Counted from the first letter of the stretch, positions 1 through 10,107 are shown. The stretch: 64,000 nt of DNA from Psychromonas ingrahamii 37 (GCF_000015285.1 NC_008709.1:4154001-4218000), one strand, 5' to 3'. Notes: generated from the letters alone by a model not told the origin. Made by a program: numbers and translations.

Positions 1-791
1 CCCGCACCGGTAACATCATAAACCTCCTGCGCCTGCGTTGGCAGATGCAACGGCTCTTGTCCCTCTCTTAATAACGTCATACCATGCTCACTGCGGGTCA
101 CAAGTAAAGCGTCAAGATCCAATTCCTTGATCAATGCCAGTCCACGTTCAACCAACTCTTTCTCAGAATGACACTTACCCACAACCGCTTCAAATTCGGC
201 AAGGTTTGGAGTCAATAGGGTTGCACCACGATATTTTTCAAACTCAGATCCTTTTGGATCCACTAACACCACTGAATTGAATTTTTTGGCCAACTGAATC
301 ATTTTCTGTACATCAGCCAACGAGCCTTTATTATAATCCGATAGGATAACCACACTTGGCTGGCGCGTTAGACTAGCATGCATTTTTTCTAAAATATCTG
401 TGCTGTCTATGCCCTCAAATCCCTCTTCAAAATCCAAACGTAATAATTGCTGATGACGACTTAAGACTCTTAGTTTGGTAATAGTCGGGAAATTAGGCAC
501 GCTCACAAAATCGGTATTTACATGCACTGATTTAAGATTTTTCACCAGTACATTGGCAGCTTCATCATCGCCGACCAGACCAATCAAATTGACTTTACCA
601 CCGAGTGCTGCGACATTTAATGCCACATTGGCAGCGCCGCCCGGACGCTCTTCAATCTGCTCAACTTTAACCACCGGCACTGGCGCTTCTGGGGATATTC
701 TAGCCGTTGGCCCATGCCAGTATCGATCTAACATGACATCGCCAACTACTAATACTTGCGCCTTGTCATACTCAGGTAATGTTATTTTCAT
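1..791 (-). CDS. hldE: Bifunctional heptose 7-phosphate kinase/heptose 1-phosphate adenylyltransferase, N-terminal part
   Basis: The gene starts at the ATG at 791 on the minus strand and runs off the left edge, so about 263 residues are visible. They form the ribokinase/PfkB-type kinase domain of HldE (RfaE), which phosphorylates D-glycero-D-manno-heptose 7-phosphate for lipopolysaccharide inner-core synthesis in the cytoplasm. Diagnostic stretches are [11 protein letters not shown] near the start, the glycine-rich [12 protein letters not shown] around residue 50, LSDYNKG, the VDPKG segment, and the beginning of the catalytic DVTGAG motif exactly at the edge. The adenylyltransferase domain would lie outside the window. 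The start is the one usual for the family. Confidence 0.95.
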   Translation of the reverse strand, partial: MKITLPEYDKAQVLVVGDVMLDRYWHGPTARISPEAPVPVVKVEQIEERPGGAANVALNVAALGGKVNLIGLVGDDEAANVLVKNLKSVHVNTDFVSVPNFPTITKLRVLSRHQQLLRLDFEEGFEGIDSTDILEKMHASLTRQPSVVILSDYNKGSLADVQKMIQLAKKFNSVVLVDPKGSEFEKYRGATLLTPNLAEFEAVVGKCHSEKELVERGLALIKELDLDALLVTRSEHGMTLLREGQEPLHLPTQAQEVYDVTGA

Positions 792-972
792 GTGATCTCT
801 TTATTGTTGGACAATGTGTTTAAATAAAATCATTAAGTTTATCATAATCCTTCCAAAAGCATATTTACAAAAAACTTCATTTTTATAACAGTCTAAAATA
901 AGCGCTGAGAAGCTTATTTCATACCTAACTCGTTATATACTTAGTAATATATTAATTATGGAGACTGTGCCT

Positions 973-2898
973 ATGTTAACTATGTTGTGTATAGATAGTG
1001 ATCCGCAGCGCCTTGCTCAAATTATCGAAGATCTTCACCCCTTAAACATACGTTTAACATTACTGCAGGCGACAAGCTTATTTCAAGCAGAGCAGTTGAT
1101 CTTACAAAACAAGCAAAATATAGTGTTGATACTTTGTGCGCAAACATTGGCAGACGGCAATGCAATGTCCATTTTCAAGAGATCGCAATCCAGCACAATG
1201 GGGAAAATTGTTTATGCTGCCACCCCTTGCGCCACAGAGCTCATTGATTATATCAACCAGGGACATATTGATTACTTTATAACTTTACCTTATCAAGCGC
1301 AGGAACTGATCTCTATTATTCAACAGCAGGTAAGCCATTATAAAATAAACCATCAGCAGCACCCGTCATCCTCCAAAAATAGTATTGTTGATACAACCCG
1401 TTTATTAGATAAACCAGAACTGTCTAACCCCTCCAATTTCAAAGAAAAGTTTCTTGATTATTCACTTTATTCAGACTCTGAACTATCCCATTTGGTGATC
1501 AAATCCTTATATAAAGTATTAGAAACAGGTGATCAATATAAAATTCGCCGTCACTATAGCGCAAACCATATACTGACTCGTGAAGGTGAAAAAAATTGTT
1601 TTCTTTGGTTTATTACCAAGGGTGAGGTATTACTTAAGAAACGTAATGCCCATGGAGAGATCCAGGATATTACTATTATGCAGGAGGGTACTATGGTGGG
1701 TGGTATGTCCTTTTTAACCGGGGAACCTGCTTTTAGCACAGGTATTACCCTGGTTGAAACTGAAGTATTAAAAGTTGATAACACTATTTTTTCACAAATT
1801 ATGCAATCAAACACAGCACTTTTAGCCCCTTTCACTAATTTATTGCTGCGTAATTTCAACCGCCGTTTACAACATAGCATCTCAACGGAACTTGCCCTGC
1901 AAGAAACTCTGGAATCTTTAGACGTTGCTTACAATCAACTTATCGAAAGTGAAAAAATGGTGGTATTAGGGCAATTAGTCACTGGTGTTGCCCATGAACT
2001 TAATAATCCCGTCGCCGCCATTTTACGTGGCTCCGATTCATTAAAAGAGCTTATCTTCACCCTGCTCTGTTGTAATGATAATTCACCATTTTTTCAACTT
2101 GCACGGCGAACCCTGCAGCAGGGTTTGAGCTTAGTCCCTTTGTCCACCTCTGAAATCCGCCAAAGAACGAAGCAACTACTGCCTAAAATAAAGGATAAAA
2201 AGCTCGCCAAATATTTAATCAATATGGACTTAGACGATAAGCAAATCCCGCTGGAAAATAACCGGAATTTACGAGAAAGTATTTTATTATTAGATAAATT
2301 CTATCAAGTGGGTAGTATTTTACGCAGTAGTAATGCCTGTGCCTCACGCATTGCGGACTTGGTAAAAAGTTTAAAGCATTATGCAGCCCAAGATAGTCCA
2401 GTATCAGAGCTGGCTGATATTCATGAGGGTTTGGAAGAGACGTTAATTATCTTTGAAAATAAATTGAAGCATCACAGCGTCATTAAAGAGTACCAACAAT
2501 TACCTAAAATTGAGTGCCACCCTATCGAGTTAGAACAGGTATGGACAAATATAATATCGAATGCGATAGATGCAACGGGTGACACCGGGATTATAAAGAT
2601 ATCAACTGTCTACTTGCCTTATGATGAAGCACCCAGCATTCAAGTTATTATTGAAGATAATGGGCCTGGGGTGCCTGCACATAATCTGGATAAAATATTT
2701 GAACTGAATTACACCACAAAAAGAGAAGGGCACTTTGGTCTGGGAATTGGCTTAACTATTTGTTCACAAATTATTAAGCAGCACCATGGCAATATAGAAA
2801 TTGAATCTCAACTGGGTTTATTTACGCGTTTTATCATTACCTTACCGGTATTTAACCCCAATATTGAAAGTGAACGTTTGCCTTTATTGCGTAGTTAA
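973..2898 (+). CDS. Hybrid sensor histidine kinase: pseudo-receiver, cyclic-nucleotide-binding-like domain, HisKA, HATPase
   Basis: The protein has about 641 residues and no membrane segment. The first 130 residues have a response-regulator fold, but the phospho-acceptor Asp position holds Cys (VLILCAQ) and the conserved Lys is replaced (FITLPY). A cyclic-nucleotide-binding-like beta-barrel follows at about 195-285, then a coiled linker, the HisKA H-box (GVAHELNNP, His near 341), and an ATPase domain with N-box NIISNAIDATG, IEDNGPGVP and GLGIGLTIC. An in-frame ATG lies at 958, but a GGAG at 961-964 stands 9 nt before the ATG at 973, so 973 is preferred. No response regulator is adjacent, so it is an orphan kinase whose signal and partner cannot be read from the sequence. 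Confidence 0.85.
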   Translation: MLTMLCIDSDPQRLAQIIEDLHPLNIRLTLLQATSLFQAEQLILQNKQNIVLILCAQTLADGNAMSIFKRSQSSTMGKIVYAATPCATELIDYINQGHIDYFITLPYQAQELISIIQQQVSHYKINHQQHPSSSKNSIVDTTRLLDKPELSNPSNFKEKFLDYSLYSDSELSHLVIKSLYKVLETGDQYKIRRHYSANHILTREGEKNCFLWFITKGEVLLKKRNAHGEIQDITIMQEGTMVGGMSFLTGEPAFSTGITLVETEVLKVDNTIFSQIMQSNTALLAPFTNLLLRNFNRRLQHSISTELALQETLESLDVAYNQLIESEKMVVLGQLVTGVAHELNNPVAAILRGSDSLKELIFTLLCCNDNSPFFQLARRTLQQGLSLVPLSTSEIRQRTKQLLPKIKDKKLAKYLINMDLDDKQIPLENNRNLRESILLLDKFYQVGSILRSSNACASRIADLVKSLKHYAAQDSPVSELADIHEGLEETLIIFENKLKHHSVIKEYQQLPKIECHPIELEQVWTNIISNAIDATGDTGIIKISTVYLPYDEAPSIQVIIEDNGPGVPAHNLDKIFELNYTTKREGHFGLGIGLTICSQIIKQHHGNIEIESQLGLFTRFIITLPVFNPNIESERLPLLRS

Positions 2899-2947
2899 AA
2901 CATGGTTAAAGCATGGTGAGAACATAGTTTATCCTATTGCTCAGGGA

Positions 2948-3319
2948 TTATTTTTCATCAATGCGGTGAATAAAAAACAGTAAAAAAGACAGTATTAAAA
3001 GCAGTAATAATTGTAATAAAAAAGACTCTCTTAATATTAATATAGAGAGCAGAAAACTACTTAGCACTACTAAATAGATCTGTAATTTACGCTTTTTATC
3101 AATTTTTTTATGTTTTTCCCAATCTTGCAAAGTTGCACCTAAGTAGGGAGTCTTTAATAACTTTTGATGGAAATAAGGGGAACTACGAGCGAAACAGCTG
3201 AGTGCCAAAATAAAAAAAGGTGTCGTCGGCAGGAGTGGCAAAATAATACCCAACAAGCCCAGTAAAATACTCAGGCCACCGATAAAAATAACCAGATAAC
3301 GATAAAGTTGTTTATGCAT
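2948..3319 (-). CDS. ybaN: YbaN family (DUF454) inner membrane protein
   Basis: The protein has 123 residues and three to four hydrophobic segments: two near the N-terminus (about 8-45) and two after residue 78. The segment GLLGIILPLLPTTPFFILAL followed by CFARSSP is characteristic of the DUF454/YbaN family, whose function is not established. The gene is convergent with the sensor kinase on its left. It lies downstream of the rplS operon on the same strand but is separated from it by a terminator. It is a small core gene of gammaproteobacteria. Confidence 0.85.
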   Translation of the reverse strand: MHKQLYRYLVIFIGGLSILLGLLGIILPLLPTTPFFILALSCFARSSPYFHQKLLKTPYLGATLQDWEKHKKIDKKRKLQIYLVVLSSFLLSILILRESFLLQLLLLLILSFLLFFIHRIDEK

Positions 3320-3344
3320 TTTGATGTTTTAGATTAATTAAGAA

Positions 3345-3373
3345 CAAAAAAAAGCTCGCAATCAGCGAGCTTT
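3345..3373 (-). terminator. Rho-independent terminator after rplS
   Basis: AAGCTCGC (3352-3359) pairs with GCGAGCTT (3365-3372) around a 5-nt loop. On the minus strand the hairpin is followed by a run of T (A-run at 3346-3354 on the plus strand). It lies about 55 bp after the rplS stop and would end the rpsP-rimM-trmD-rplS transcript before ybaN. Confidence 0.85.
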
Positions 3374-3426
3374 TAAAGCTAAAGCCAATCTAAACAGGCC
3401 TTGCTGTATGACAATTTGACAAGAAA

Positions 3427-3786
3427 TTACTTCTTCTTGCCAAGCTTCTCTTTAATACGCGCTTTCTTACCAGTAAGTTCACGTAAGTAGTACAGTTTAG
3501 CTTGGCGAACCACACCGCGACGTTTAACTTCAACGCTTCCTACAATTGGGCTGTGAGTTTGGAATACACGCTCAACACCTTCACCATTCGACGACATTTT
3601 ACGAACGGTAAATGCAGAGTGTAAACCACGGTTACGCTTAGCAATAACAACACCTTCAAATGCTTGAAGACGCTCTTTTTCACCTTCTTTTACGCGAACA
3701 CGTACAATAACAGTATCACCTGGTGCAAATTTAGGCATATCGCTACGCATTTGTTCTTTTTCAATTGCTTGTATAATATTGCTCAT
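3427..3786 (-). CDS. rplS: 50S ribosomal protein L19
   Basis: The 119-residue protein has the complete L19 sequence, with the conserved [14 protein letters not shown] and [11 protein letters not shown] segments and a basic C-terminus. L19 sits at the 30S-50S interface. It is the last gene of the rpsP-rimM-trmD-rplS operon, 41 bp after trmD, and is followed by a terminator. ATG start with a short A/T-rich leader. Confidence 0.98.
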   Translation of the reverse strand: MSNIIQAIEKEQMRSDMPKFAPGDTVIVRVRVKEGEKERLQAFEGVVIAKRNRGLHSAFTVRKMSSNGEGVERVFQTHSPIVGSVEVKRRGVVRQAKLYYLRELTGKKARIKEKLGKKK

Positions 3787-3827
3787 TTTAATACCTTTAT
3801 TACCTAGTTAGCCAATAACATCGCTGG

Positions 3828-4574
3828 TCAGTCGGAGTCACTTTCCAGTGCAGCAAGCAATTTAGCTTGCTCGTCAGTCAGAGCTAGGTTATTTAATAAA
3901 TCGGGCCTTCTTTGTTTCGTGCGTTGCAGTGCTTGTTTTGATCGCCAAAGACGAATCTTTTCATGATCACCGCTTAATAATACACTTGGCACTTGCTTTC
4001 CATCTAGCACCTCAGGTCGCGTATAGTGGGGGCAATCAAGCAATCCATCCGCGAAGGAGTCCTGCTCGGCTGATAACACATGACCTAACACACCGGGTAC
4101 AAAACGCACCACAGCATCAATTAAAATCATGGCTGGCAACTCACCACCACTTAAAACATAATCACCAACTGACCATTCTTCGTCAACCAGGCTTTCTATT
4201 AAACGCTCATCTACACCCTCATAACGCCCAGCCACTAATATCAAAGCATCAGAGCCTGATAATAACTGCGCGCCACAATGATCTAAACGCTTACCTTGAG
4301 GAGAAAGATAAATCACCTTTGCCTCGTGCCCTGCTTCCCTTGCAGCCTTTTTGGCAGCTAAAATGGCATCCCTTAAAGGTTTCACCATCATTAACATGCC
4401 AGGCCCACCACCATAGGGACGATCATCAACCGTTCTATGTTTATCCAAGGTGAAATCACGAGGATTCCAACATTGAATAGAAAGCAGCTTATTTTTTACC
4501 GCTCGACCTGTTACCCCATTGTCGCTAATGGCCCGGAACATATCCGGGAAGAGGCTTACAACCCCTATCCACAT
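3828..4574 (-). CDS. trmD: tRNA (guanine(37)-N1)-methyltransferase
   Basis: TrmD uses S-adenosylmethionine to methylate G37 next to the anticodon of certain tRNAs, which prevents frameshifting. The 248-residue sequence shows the trefoil-knot SPOUT signatures: LFPDMF near the start, [24 protein letters not shown], and [18 protein letters not shown] lies one codon upstream, but an AGGAG 7 nt before the ATG at 4574 and the family start MWIG support the ATG. It begins 19 bp after rimM within the ribosomal operon. Confidence 0.98.
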   Translation of the reverse strand: MWIGVVSLFPDMFRAISDNGVTGRAVKNKLLSIQCWNPRDFTLDKHRTVDDRPYGGGPGMLMMVKPLRDAILAAKKAAREAGHEAKVIYLSPQGKRLDHCGAQLLSGSDALILVAGRYEGVDERLIESLVDEEWSVGDYVLSGGELPAMILIDAVVRFVPGVLGHVLSAEQDSFADGLLDCPHYTRPEVLDGKQVPSVLLSGDHEKIRLWRSKQALQRTKQRRPDLLNNLALTDEQAKLLAALESDSD

Positions 4575-4593
4575 CACTTTTCTCCTAGGGTAT

Positions 4594-5121
4594 TCAGAAA
4601 TCAGGTTCCCAATTAACTTGAATTAATTTGCTTGTAATATCCACGTTGGAAATTACTTGCTTGTCGATGAACGGGATTAATCGCTCTTTCTGTCCGAAAG
4701 CATCGTTCGAGTTGGCTTTTACAACAAGCACATCATTTGAGCCTGTTTCCATGATCTCGGTGACAACACCCAGATCGTAACCATTGTCAGTTTTAACCTG
4801 ACACCCGATTAAATCACGCCAATAGAAATCCTCTTCCAAATTAGGAAGCTTATCTGAGTCAACGAGCAGCTCTAAACCGACTAAGGCTTGTGCTTCTTCT
4901 CTAACATCAAATCCTACTATTTTTGCAACAAAACCATTACTGTGACGTTTCCAATCAGCTATATTAACTTCTTGAAACTGCCCTTTTGACTTCATTAACA
5001 AAGGCTTATATTCAAAAATGCTTTCAGGATCATCGGTGTAGGAGTGAACTTTCAACCAGCCTTTGATACCATGAACCGCACCAAACTTACCGATTACAAT
5101 TGGTTCTGCTTTTTTGCTCAC
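4594..5121 (-). CDS. rimM: 16S rRNA maturation factor RimM
   Basis: RimM binds ribosomal protein S19 and helps mature the 3' (head) domain of 16S rRNA. The protein has an N-terminal beta-barrel ([17 protein letters not shown]) and a C-terminal PRC-barrel ([12 protein letters not shown] ... IPFID). The open frame extends upstream to a TTG at 5145. However, a strong GAGGGGAG sits just before the GTG at 5121, and a start there gives [14 protein letters not shown], matching the family. The GTG start is therefore preferred (175 residues). It begins 25 bp after rpsP. Confidence 0.95.
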   Translation of the reverse strand: MSKKAEPIVIGKFGAVHGIKGWLKVHSYTDDPESIFEYKPLLMKSKGQFQEVNIADWKRHSNGFVAKIVGFDVREEAQALVGLELLVDSDKLPNLEEDFYWRDLIGCQVKTDNGYDLGVVTEIMETGSNDVLVVKANSNDAFGQKERLIPFIDKQVISNVDITSKLIQVNWEPDF

Positions 5122-5146
5122 CGATCTCCCCTCACCTAACTGCAAT

Positions 5147-5395
5147 TTAAGCAGCTACTGCGTTATCTTTTACAAGTTTAGCAACACGATCACTTAGCTG
5201 TGCGCCAAGACCAACCCAATGGTTGATGCGATCTGTATCTAAACGTAATCTTTCTGCTTGGCCTTGTGCTGTAGGGTTAAAGAAGCCTACTTTTTCAAGG
5301 AAACAACCGTCACGCGGGCTACGGCTATCAGTTACTACCACTTGGTAGAATGGGCGTTTTTTAACGCCACCACGAGTTAAACGAATAGTTACCAT
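5147..5395 (-). CDS. rpsP: 30S ribosomal protein S16
   Basis: The 82-residue protein begins [17 protein letters not shown] and has the S16 segments [11 protein letters not shown] and [10 protein letters not shown], the normal length for the family. S16 is needed for assembly of the 30S body. It is the first gene of the operon and is preceded by a recognisable promoter at 5469-5496. Confidence 0.98.
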   Translation of the reverse strand: MVTIRLTRGGVKKRPFYQVVVTDSRSPRDGCFLEKVGFFNPTAQGQAERLRLDTDRINHWVGLGAQLSDRVAKLVKDNAVAA

Positions 5396-5468
5396 ATCGT
5401 CCTCTATTTATTATTAAACGTCGTAAGCCAGAATATTCTGACCACCTGCTTTTGTAGAAAGCTGCAAA

Positions 5469-5496
5469 ATTATACTCTTATCAGGCAAAAGAACAA
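5469..5496 (-). promoter_or_regulatory. Candidate sigma-70 promoter of the rpsP operon
   Basis: On the minus strand a TTGTTC -35 box (5491-5496) and a consensus TATAAT -10 box (5469-5474) are separated by 16 bp, about 75 bp upstream of the rpsP ATG. The perfect -10 suits a strongly expressed ribosomal operon. No mapped transcript is available. Confidence 0.6.
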
Positions 5497-5640
5497 TATA
5501 AATCACACTTTCACCGCAGTTAAGCGACTAGAATCACAGTTCAGTGGATCAAAAAAGCCCAAGAAGACGGTGAAAACAATCAACTTGAGCTTATTGAGTA
5601 GACTATAAAAAAATATTAATGCGCTGATTTGTTTCTAAAA

Positions 5641-7014
5641 TCATCTCCGCCCGGGAGGGGCACCTGCGCCAGACATCATACCCTGCATACTGCCCATCAT
5701 TTTACGCATACCACCTTTACCCGACATCTTTTTCATCATTTTCTGCATTTGCATAAATTGTTTTAATAATCTATTCACATCTTGGATTTGTGTACCAGAG
5801 CCTGCTGCGATCCGGCGTTTACGACCACCTTTAATTATTTCTGGTTTGCCACGCTCTTTTTTGGTCATCGAATTAATGATCACTTCCATCTGATCTGTAC
5901 TTTTATCATTAACCTGATTTTTAACACCGCTAGGCACTTTCCCCATGCCCGGCAATTTATCCATCATGCCCGTCATGCCACCCATACTTTTCATCTGTAT
6001 TAACTGCTCACGAAAGTCTTCTAAATCAAACCCCTTACCGGCTTTAACTTTACGCGCTAATTTTTCCGCTTTTTCTTTGTCGACCTTAGTTTCAAGTTCT
6101 TCGATTAATGAAAGAACATCACCCATACCTAAAATTCGTGAGGCAATTCGGTCTGGATGAAAAGCCTCTAACGCATCTACTTTTTCGCCCATACCAATAA
6201 ATTTAATCGGTTTACCCGTAATATGACGGATAGAAAGTGCTGCACCACCGCGTGCATCACCATCGGCTTTAGTTAATATAATCCCCGTCAAGGGTAATGT
6301 TTCATTGAAAGATTTAGCGGTATTGGCTGCATCTTGACCGGTCATCGCATCAACAACAAAGAGTGTTTCAATCGGTTTAATGGCACGATGAAGATCTTTA
6401 ATCTCATCCATCATTTCGCCGTCGACATGCAAACGACCGGCGGTATCGACAATCACAACATCAATAAATTTCTTTTTAGCGTAAGCTATCGCCGCATTAG
6501 CAATATCAATGGGTTTTTGCGTAATATCACTTGGAAAGAATTCGACACCCACTTCAGCAGCAAGTGTTTCAAGTTGTTTGATCGCAGCAGGACGATAAAT
6601 ATCGGCACTGACCACTAACACACTTTTTTTATCGCGGGTTTTTAATAATCGGCCAAGTTTAGCAACCGAGGTTGTTTTACCCGCTCCCTGCAAGCCTGCC
6701 ATCAATAAAATAGCGGGGGGTTGAGTGGCAAGATCTAATGATTCGTTAACTTCCCCCATTGCCAATTCAAGCTCATTTTGAACAATTTTAATAAAGGCTT
6801 GACCGGGGCTTAAACTTTTAGCAACATCTTGACCAACAGAACGTGTCTTTATCGCTTCTATAAAATCACGAACAACAGGTAACGCAACATCGGCTTCGAG
6901 TAAAGCCATGCGCACTTCACGCAGGGTATCTTTAATATTATCTTCGGTTAAGCGTCCTTTGCCACTGACATTTTTCAGGGTTTTCGACAGTCGTTCGGTT
7001 AAATTCTCAAACAT
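5641..7014 (-). CDS. ffh: Signal recognition particle protein Ffh
   Basis: Ffh is the GTPase of the signal recognition particle. It binds 4.5S RNA and delivers ribosomes making membrane proteins to FtsY. The 457 residues hold the N-domain helical bundle (1-85), the G domain with GLQGAGKTT near residue 105, the DTAGR motif and TKADGDARGG, and the methionine-rich M domain after about 330, which ends in many Met and Gly residues (QKMMKKMSGKGGMRKMMG). The length is normal. It stands alone, divergent from ypjD as in many gammaproteobacteria. Confidence 0.98.
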   Translation of the reverse strand: MFENLTERLSKTLKNVSGKGRLTEDNIKDTLREVRMALLEADVALPVVRDFIEAIKTRSVGQDVAKSLSPGQAFIKIVQNELELAMGEVNESLDLATQPPAILLMAGLQGAGKTTSVAKLGRLLKTRDKKSVLVVSADIYRPAAIKQLETLAAEVGVEFFPSDITQKPIDIANAAIAYAKKKFIDVVIVDTAGRLHVDGEMMDEIKDLHRAIKPIETLFVVDAMTGQDAANTAKSFNETLPLTGIILTKADGDARGGAALSIRHITGKPIKFIGMGEKVDALEAFHPDRIASRILGMGDVLSLIEELETKVDKEKAEKLARKVKAGKGFDLEDFREQLIQMKSMGGMTGMMDKLPGMGKVPSGVKNQVNDKSTDQMEVIINSMTKKERGKPEIIKGGRKRRIAAGSGTQIQDVNRLLKQFMQMQKMMKKMSGKGGMRKMMGSMQGMMSGAGAPPGRR

Positions 7015-7436
7015 ACTCAGCTCTCGTTGCTAAAAATAAAATTTATTATACGCACTTATTAATACCCATACTACCTGAATATGCAGATTCACCGTGACTG
7101 GGGCGGGCAATAACAAGCAATTAGAATCGACAAAGCGTTCCTGAAGACGGCTTAATAATAGAATTAAATCGGCAGCATCTAATTTCAATAGCCCATCACA
7201 AATCACCTGCGGCAAAATAGATGAGGTAATTTGTAAATAACAGCGGATTTAATCTTAATTGTTCGCCAGGTTAGGGCTATCCTGTGTCATAATATTTACA
7301 GTGACTGCCACCCCCTCAAGTAATTAATAAAGAAGAGATTTTCACTATTTTAAGCCCAAAGCTGAGGGTACAATAGGGGAAGAATCAAACAGAGTGAAAT
7401 TCGATCGCCTTAAAACGTCAAAAGGTCAGGTGTAAT

Positions 7437-7583
7437 ATGTTGATATTTAAACGCTTTATGACAAAATGCCAAGATCAAACGCTAGGCCGAATTGTTACCC
7501 TAGAAGATAACGAATTGATGGGTTATTATAATAACTGCAATATAAATAACAAGAGTGAGTTGATATGGATTACTGGGCATTAA
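7437..7583 (+). CDS. Possible small protein upstream of ypjD
   Basis: The 7015-7564 gap between ffh and ypjD contains one plausible short frame on the plus strand: 48 codons starting MLIFKRFMTKCQDQ, with an AGGTCAGG stretch before the ATG. It ends inside ypjD and overlaps its start by 19 bp in another frame, so it could be a translationally coupled leader. I recognise no family, and codon use does not decide it. The rest of the gap is AT-rich and shows nothing else I can support. Confidence 0.2.
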   Translation: MLIFKRFMTKCQDQTLGRIVTLEDNELMGYYNNCNINNKSELIWITGH

Positions 7584-8356
7584 TTGTCGCGACTTTTTAT
7601 TTGATCGGTGGTGGCTTAGCGGTCAATATATTATTTAATCGAACAAAACCTTTTTACAAGTGTTTTATTGGATCAACAATCATCGCGCTCTCTACCCACG
7701 TAGTCTGGTTATATCAAAATATTTTCTTACTTAACGGGCAAAACCTGCCGATGTTAAATGTTGTGTCTTTAATTGGATTTTTAATCGCATTACTGACAGC
7801 AATAATGGGTAAGCGCCTTAATACGGGCGTTTTGTTACCGGTGATATATGGATTTAATATTATTAACTTTATTGCTGTTGCGTATTTTCCAAGCCATTTT
7901 ATTACCCATTTAGAAATACATCCGGCCATCGGATCGCATATTATTTTGGCCCTGTTAGCCTATGCAATCCTTAGTATTGCCAGCCTTTTTGCATTACAAC
8001 TTGCCTACATTAATTATCGATTAAAAAATCATAAACGGCCCTTAGCAATGACTAATATGCCACCTTTGATGACTCTGGAAAAAAGCTTATTTCAGTTTAT
8101 TTTTATTGGCTTTATTTTATTAAGTTGTACCCTGATAACCGGATTTATTTTCTTGGAAGATATGTTTGCACAGGGAAAGGCACATAAAGCTATCCTGTCG
8201 ATAATCGCATGGATAATTTATGCGATTTTATTATGGGGACATTATACAAAAGGTTGGCGGGGACAATTGATTGTTTATATCACTATTGTTGCCTCCTCTT
8301 TCTTAACTCTCGCCTATTTTGGCAGTCGATTTGTCCGTGAAATTATACTTAGCTAA
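7565..8356 (+). CDS. ypjD: YpjD/CcsA-like inner membrane protein (cytochrome c assembly family)
   Basis: The 263-residue protein has eight predicted membrane segments and belongs to the CcsA/CcmF-like cytochrome c assembly family. The segment HPAIGSHIILALLAYAIL in the middle and the C-terminal WGHYTKGWRGQ followed by LAYFGSRFVREI match E. coli YpjD closely. Its position next to divergent ffh and upstream of a CorB-type transporter gene is also conserved. The family handles heme, but the role of YpjD itself is not settled. Confidence 0.9.
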   Translation: MDYWALIVATFYLIGGGLAVNILFNRTKPFYKCFIGSTIIALSTHVVWLYQNIFLLNGQNLPMLNVVSLIGFLIALLTAIMGKRLNTGVLLPVIYGFNIINFIAVAYFPSHFITHLEIHPAIGSHIILALLAYAILSIASLFALQLAYINYRLKNHKRPLAMTNMPPLMTLEKSLFQFIFIGFILLSCTLITGFIFLEDMFAQGKAHKAILSIIAWIIYAILLWGHYTKGWRGQLIVYITIVASSFLTLAYFGSRFVREIILS

Positions 8357-8791
8357 ACAACATTTAACTGTTCTCAGTGAGAAATAACCTGATCGCGCAC
8401 CGCTTTTATTGAAAATAATATTTGCAGTGCCTGTCAGGCTGGCAATAACTGATACCCAGCAGGCGGGTATTGATTAACGAAACATTTAATTGTCTGTCTG
8501 TGGCATAATACATGTACCTCTGAACGACTCAGGCAGCACTTTTTGTTCGACATTAAATAAAATTAATAAAAGTATGTTTAACGAAGTTTGCTTAAATGTA
8601 CGGGCGATCTATTATCATCTGTTAATAGAAATAATGAAAAATTAACTTATAGATTGATAAATGGGACAAAAAAGCCGTTCAATGACTATTTTTAACCGAT
8701 TAAAATAATCGTTTTTGTTTTATGCTCATTTTTTCGCTACTATCGCAGACCTAAAACCCGTTAATTTTTATTGAATACAAAGAGAGGACAT
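8357..8791. other. Intergenic region between ypjD and corB
   Basis: This is about 430 bp of AT-rich DNA without a credible gene. A weak hairpin (ATACCC/GGGTAT, about 8451-8471) lies after ypjD but has no T-run. Several TATAAT-like and TTGTCT-like elements occur near 8495-8515, but I cannot pair them into a convincing promoter. Confidence 0.4.
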
Positions 8792-10063
8792 TTGGACGTC
8801 ATACCCACTAGTGGATTACTGATCACCCTTGGAATTTTAATTATTATTTCAGCTTATTTTTCTAGCTCAGAAACCAGCATGATGTCATTAAATCGCTATC
8901 GCTTACGGCACCTTGCAAAGGGTAAAAACAAAGTAGCAATACGCGTTGAAAATTTACTTAAAGAACCGGACAAACTTATTGGCCTGATCTTAATAGGTAA
9001 TAACTTAGTTAATATTTTAGCGTCGGCGATTGCAACCATCATAGGTCAACGTTTATTTGGTGATGCCGGCATTGCTATAGCGACCGGTATACTGACTTTA
9101 ATTATTTTGATTTTTGCCGAAGTGACCCCAAAAACCTTAGCCGTGCTCTACCCCGAAAAAATCGCCTTTCCAAGTTCATTTATTTTGCGCCCGTTACAAA
9201 AATTGCTCAGCCCACTGGTATGGTTAATCAATGGTATATCCAATACCCTGTTACGAATTTTTGGTGTCAATGTTAACCATACGGATGATCAAGCGCTATC
9301 AAGCGATGAATTACGCTCAGTGGTGCATGAGGCAGGCTCAATGATTCCAGCGCATCACCAGCAGATGTTGCTGAGTATTCTGGAGCTTGAAAAAGTCACC
9401 GTTGACGAAATAATGATCCCACGTAATGAGATTGCCGCAATCAATATTAACGATGATTGGGAGACTATTCTCAAACAATTACAACATCGTACTCATACAA
9501 TGACACTTTTATACCGGGATACCATTGATGATGCGATAGGTTTTGTGCATGCGCGCGATTCTCTCCTGATTCTCCTTAAAGGGGATTTCACAAAAACAAG
9601 CCTGTTACGTAGTGTGAGAGGATTATATTTTATTCCCGAAGGCACTGCTTTAAATACCCAACTGATTAAATTTCAGCATAATAAGGAGCGTATCGGTTTA
9701 GTGGTAGATGAATATGGGGATATTCAGGGGTTAGTAACACTTGCCGACATTTTAGAAGAAATAGTTGGTGACTTTACGACCACACAGGAGCCCCACAGCT
9801 CGCAGGAAATTTACAAGCAAAAAGATAATTCTTATATTATTGAAGGTAGTCTGGGTATTCGCGATATCAATAAAGAAATGGGTTGGAAGCTGCCAACAGA
9901 TGGACCTCGTACTTTGAATGGTCTGATTTTAGAATATCTTGAAGAAATACCTAAAGGACATATCAGTGCGCGTATCTGCGGTTATCCTATGGAAATCTTA
10001 GAAGTGGAAAACAATAAGGTTAAACTGGTCAGGGTGATGCCCCAGCTTTACAAAAAACAATAG
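8792..10063 (+). CDS. corB: CorB-like transporter (DUF21-CBS-CorC_HlyC, YfjD family)
   Basis: The 423-residue protein has an N-terminal DUF21 membrane domain with about four helices (ISAYFSSSETSMMSLNRYRLR, the polar helix typical of CNNM/CorB Mg2+ exporters), two CBS domains (about 200-330) and a C-terminal CorC/HlyC domain starting near IVGDFTT. The CNNM/CorB family is linked to Mg2+ and Co2+ efflux. The frame opens at a TTG at 8771, but the TTG at 8792 is preceded by GAGAGG and gives MDVIPTSG, which aligns with the start of E. coli YfjD. TTG start is inferred. Confidence 0.9.
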   Translation: MDVIPTSGLLITLGILIIISAYFSSSETSMMSLNRYRLRHLAKGKNKVAIRVENLLKEPDKLIGLILIGNNLVNILASAIATIIGQRLFGDAGIAIATGILTLIILIFAEVTPKTLAVLYPEKIAFPSSFILRPLQKLLSPLVWLINGISNTLLRIFGVNVNHTDDQALSSDELRSVVHEAGSMIPAHHQQMLLSILELEKVTVDEIMIPRNEIAAININDDWETILKQLQHRTHTMTLLYRDTIDDAIGFVHARDSLLILLKGDFTKTSLLRSVRGLYFIPEGTALNTQLIKFQHNKERIGLVVDEYGDIQGLVTLADILEEIVGDFTTTQEPHSSQEIYKQKDNSYIIEGSLGIRDINKEMGWKLPTDGPRTLNGLILEYLEEIPKGHISARICGYPMEILEVENNKVKLVRVMPQLYKKQ

Positions 10064-10107
10064 ATAGTCTGTCCTGATAATCCATAATAACAGCGCTACT
10101 ACTTTTT

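Noticed and set aside
5500-5640. Short plus-strand frame between rpsP and ffh resembling a protein C-terminus (QWIKKAQEDGENNQ)
   Set aside because: Only about 20 codons, without a start or a known match; too little to support a gene remnant.
7030-7215. 61-codon minus-strand frame upstream of ffh
   Set aside because: No ribosome-binding site and no family resemblance; it lies where the ffh promoter must be.
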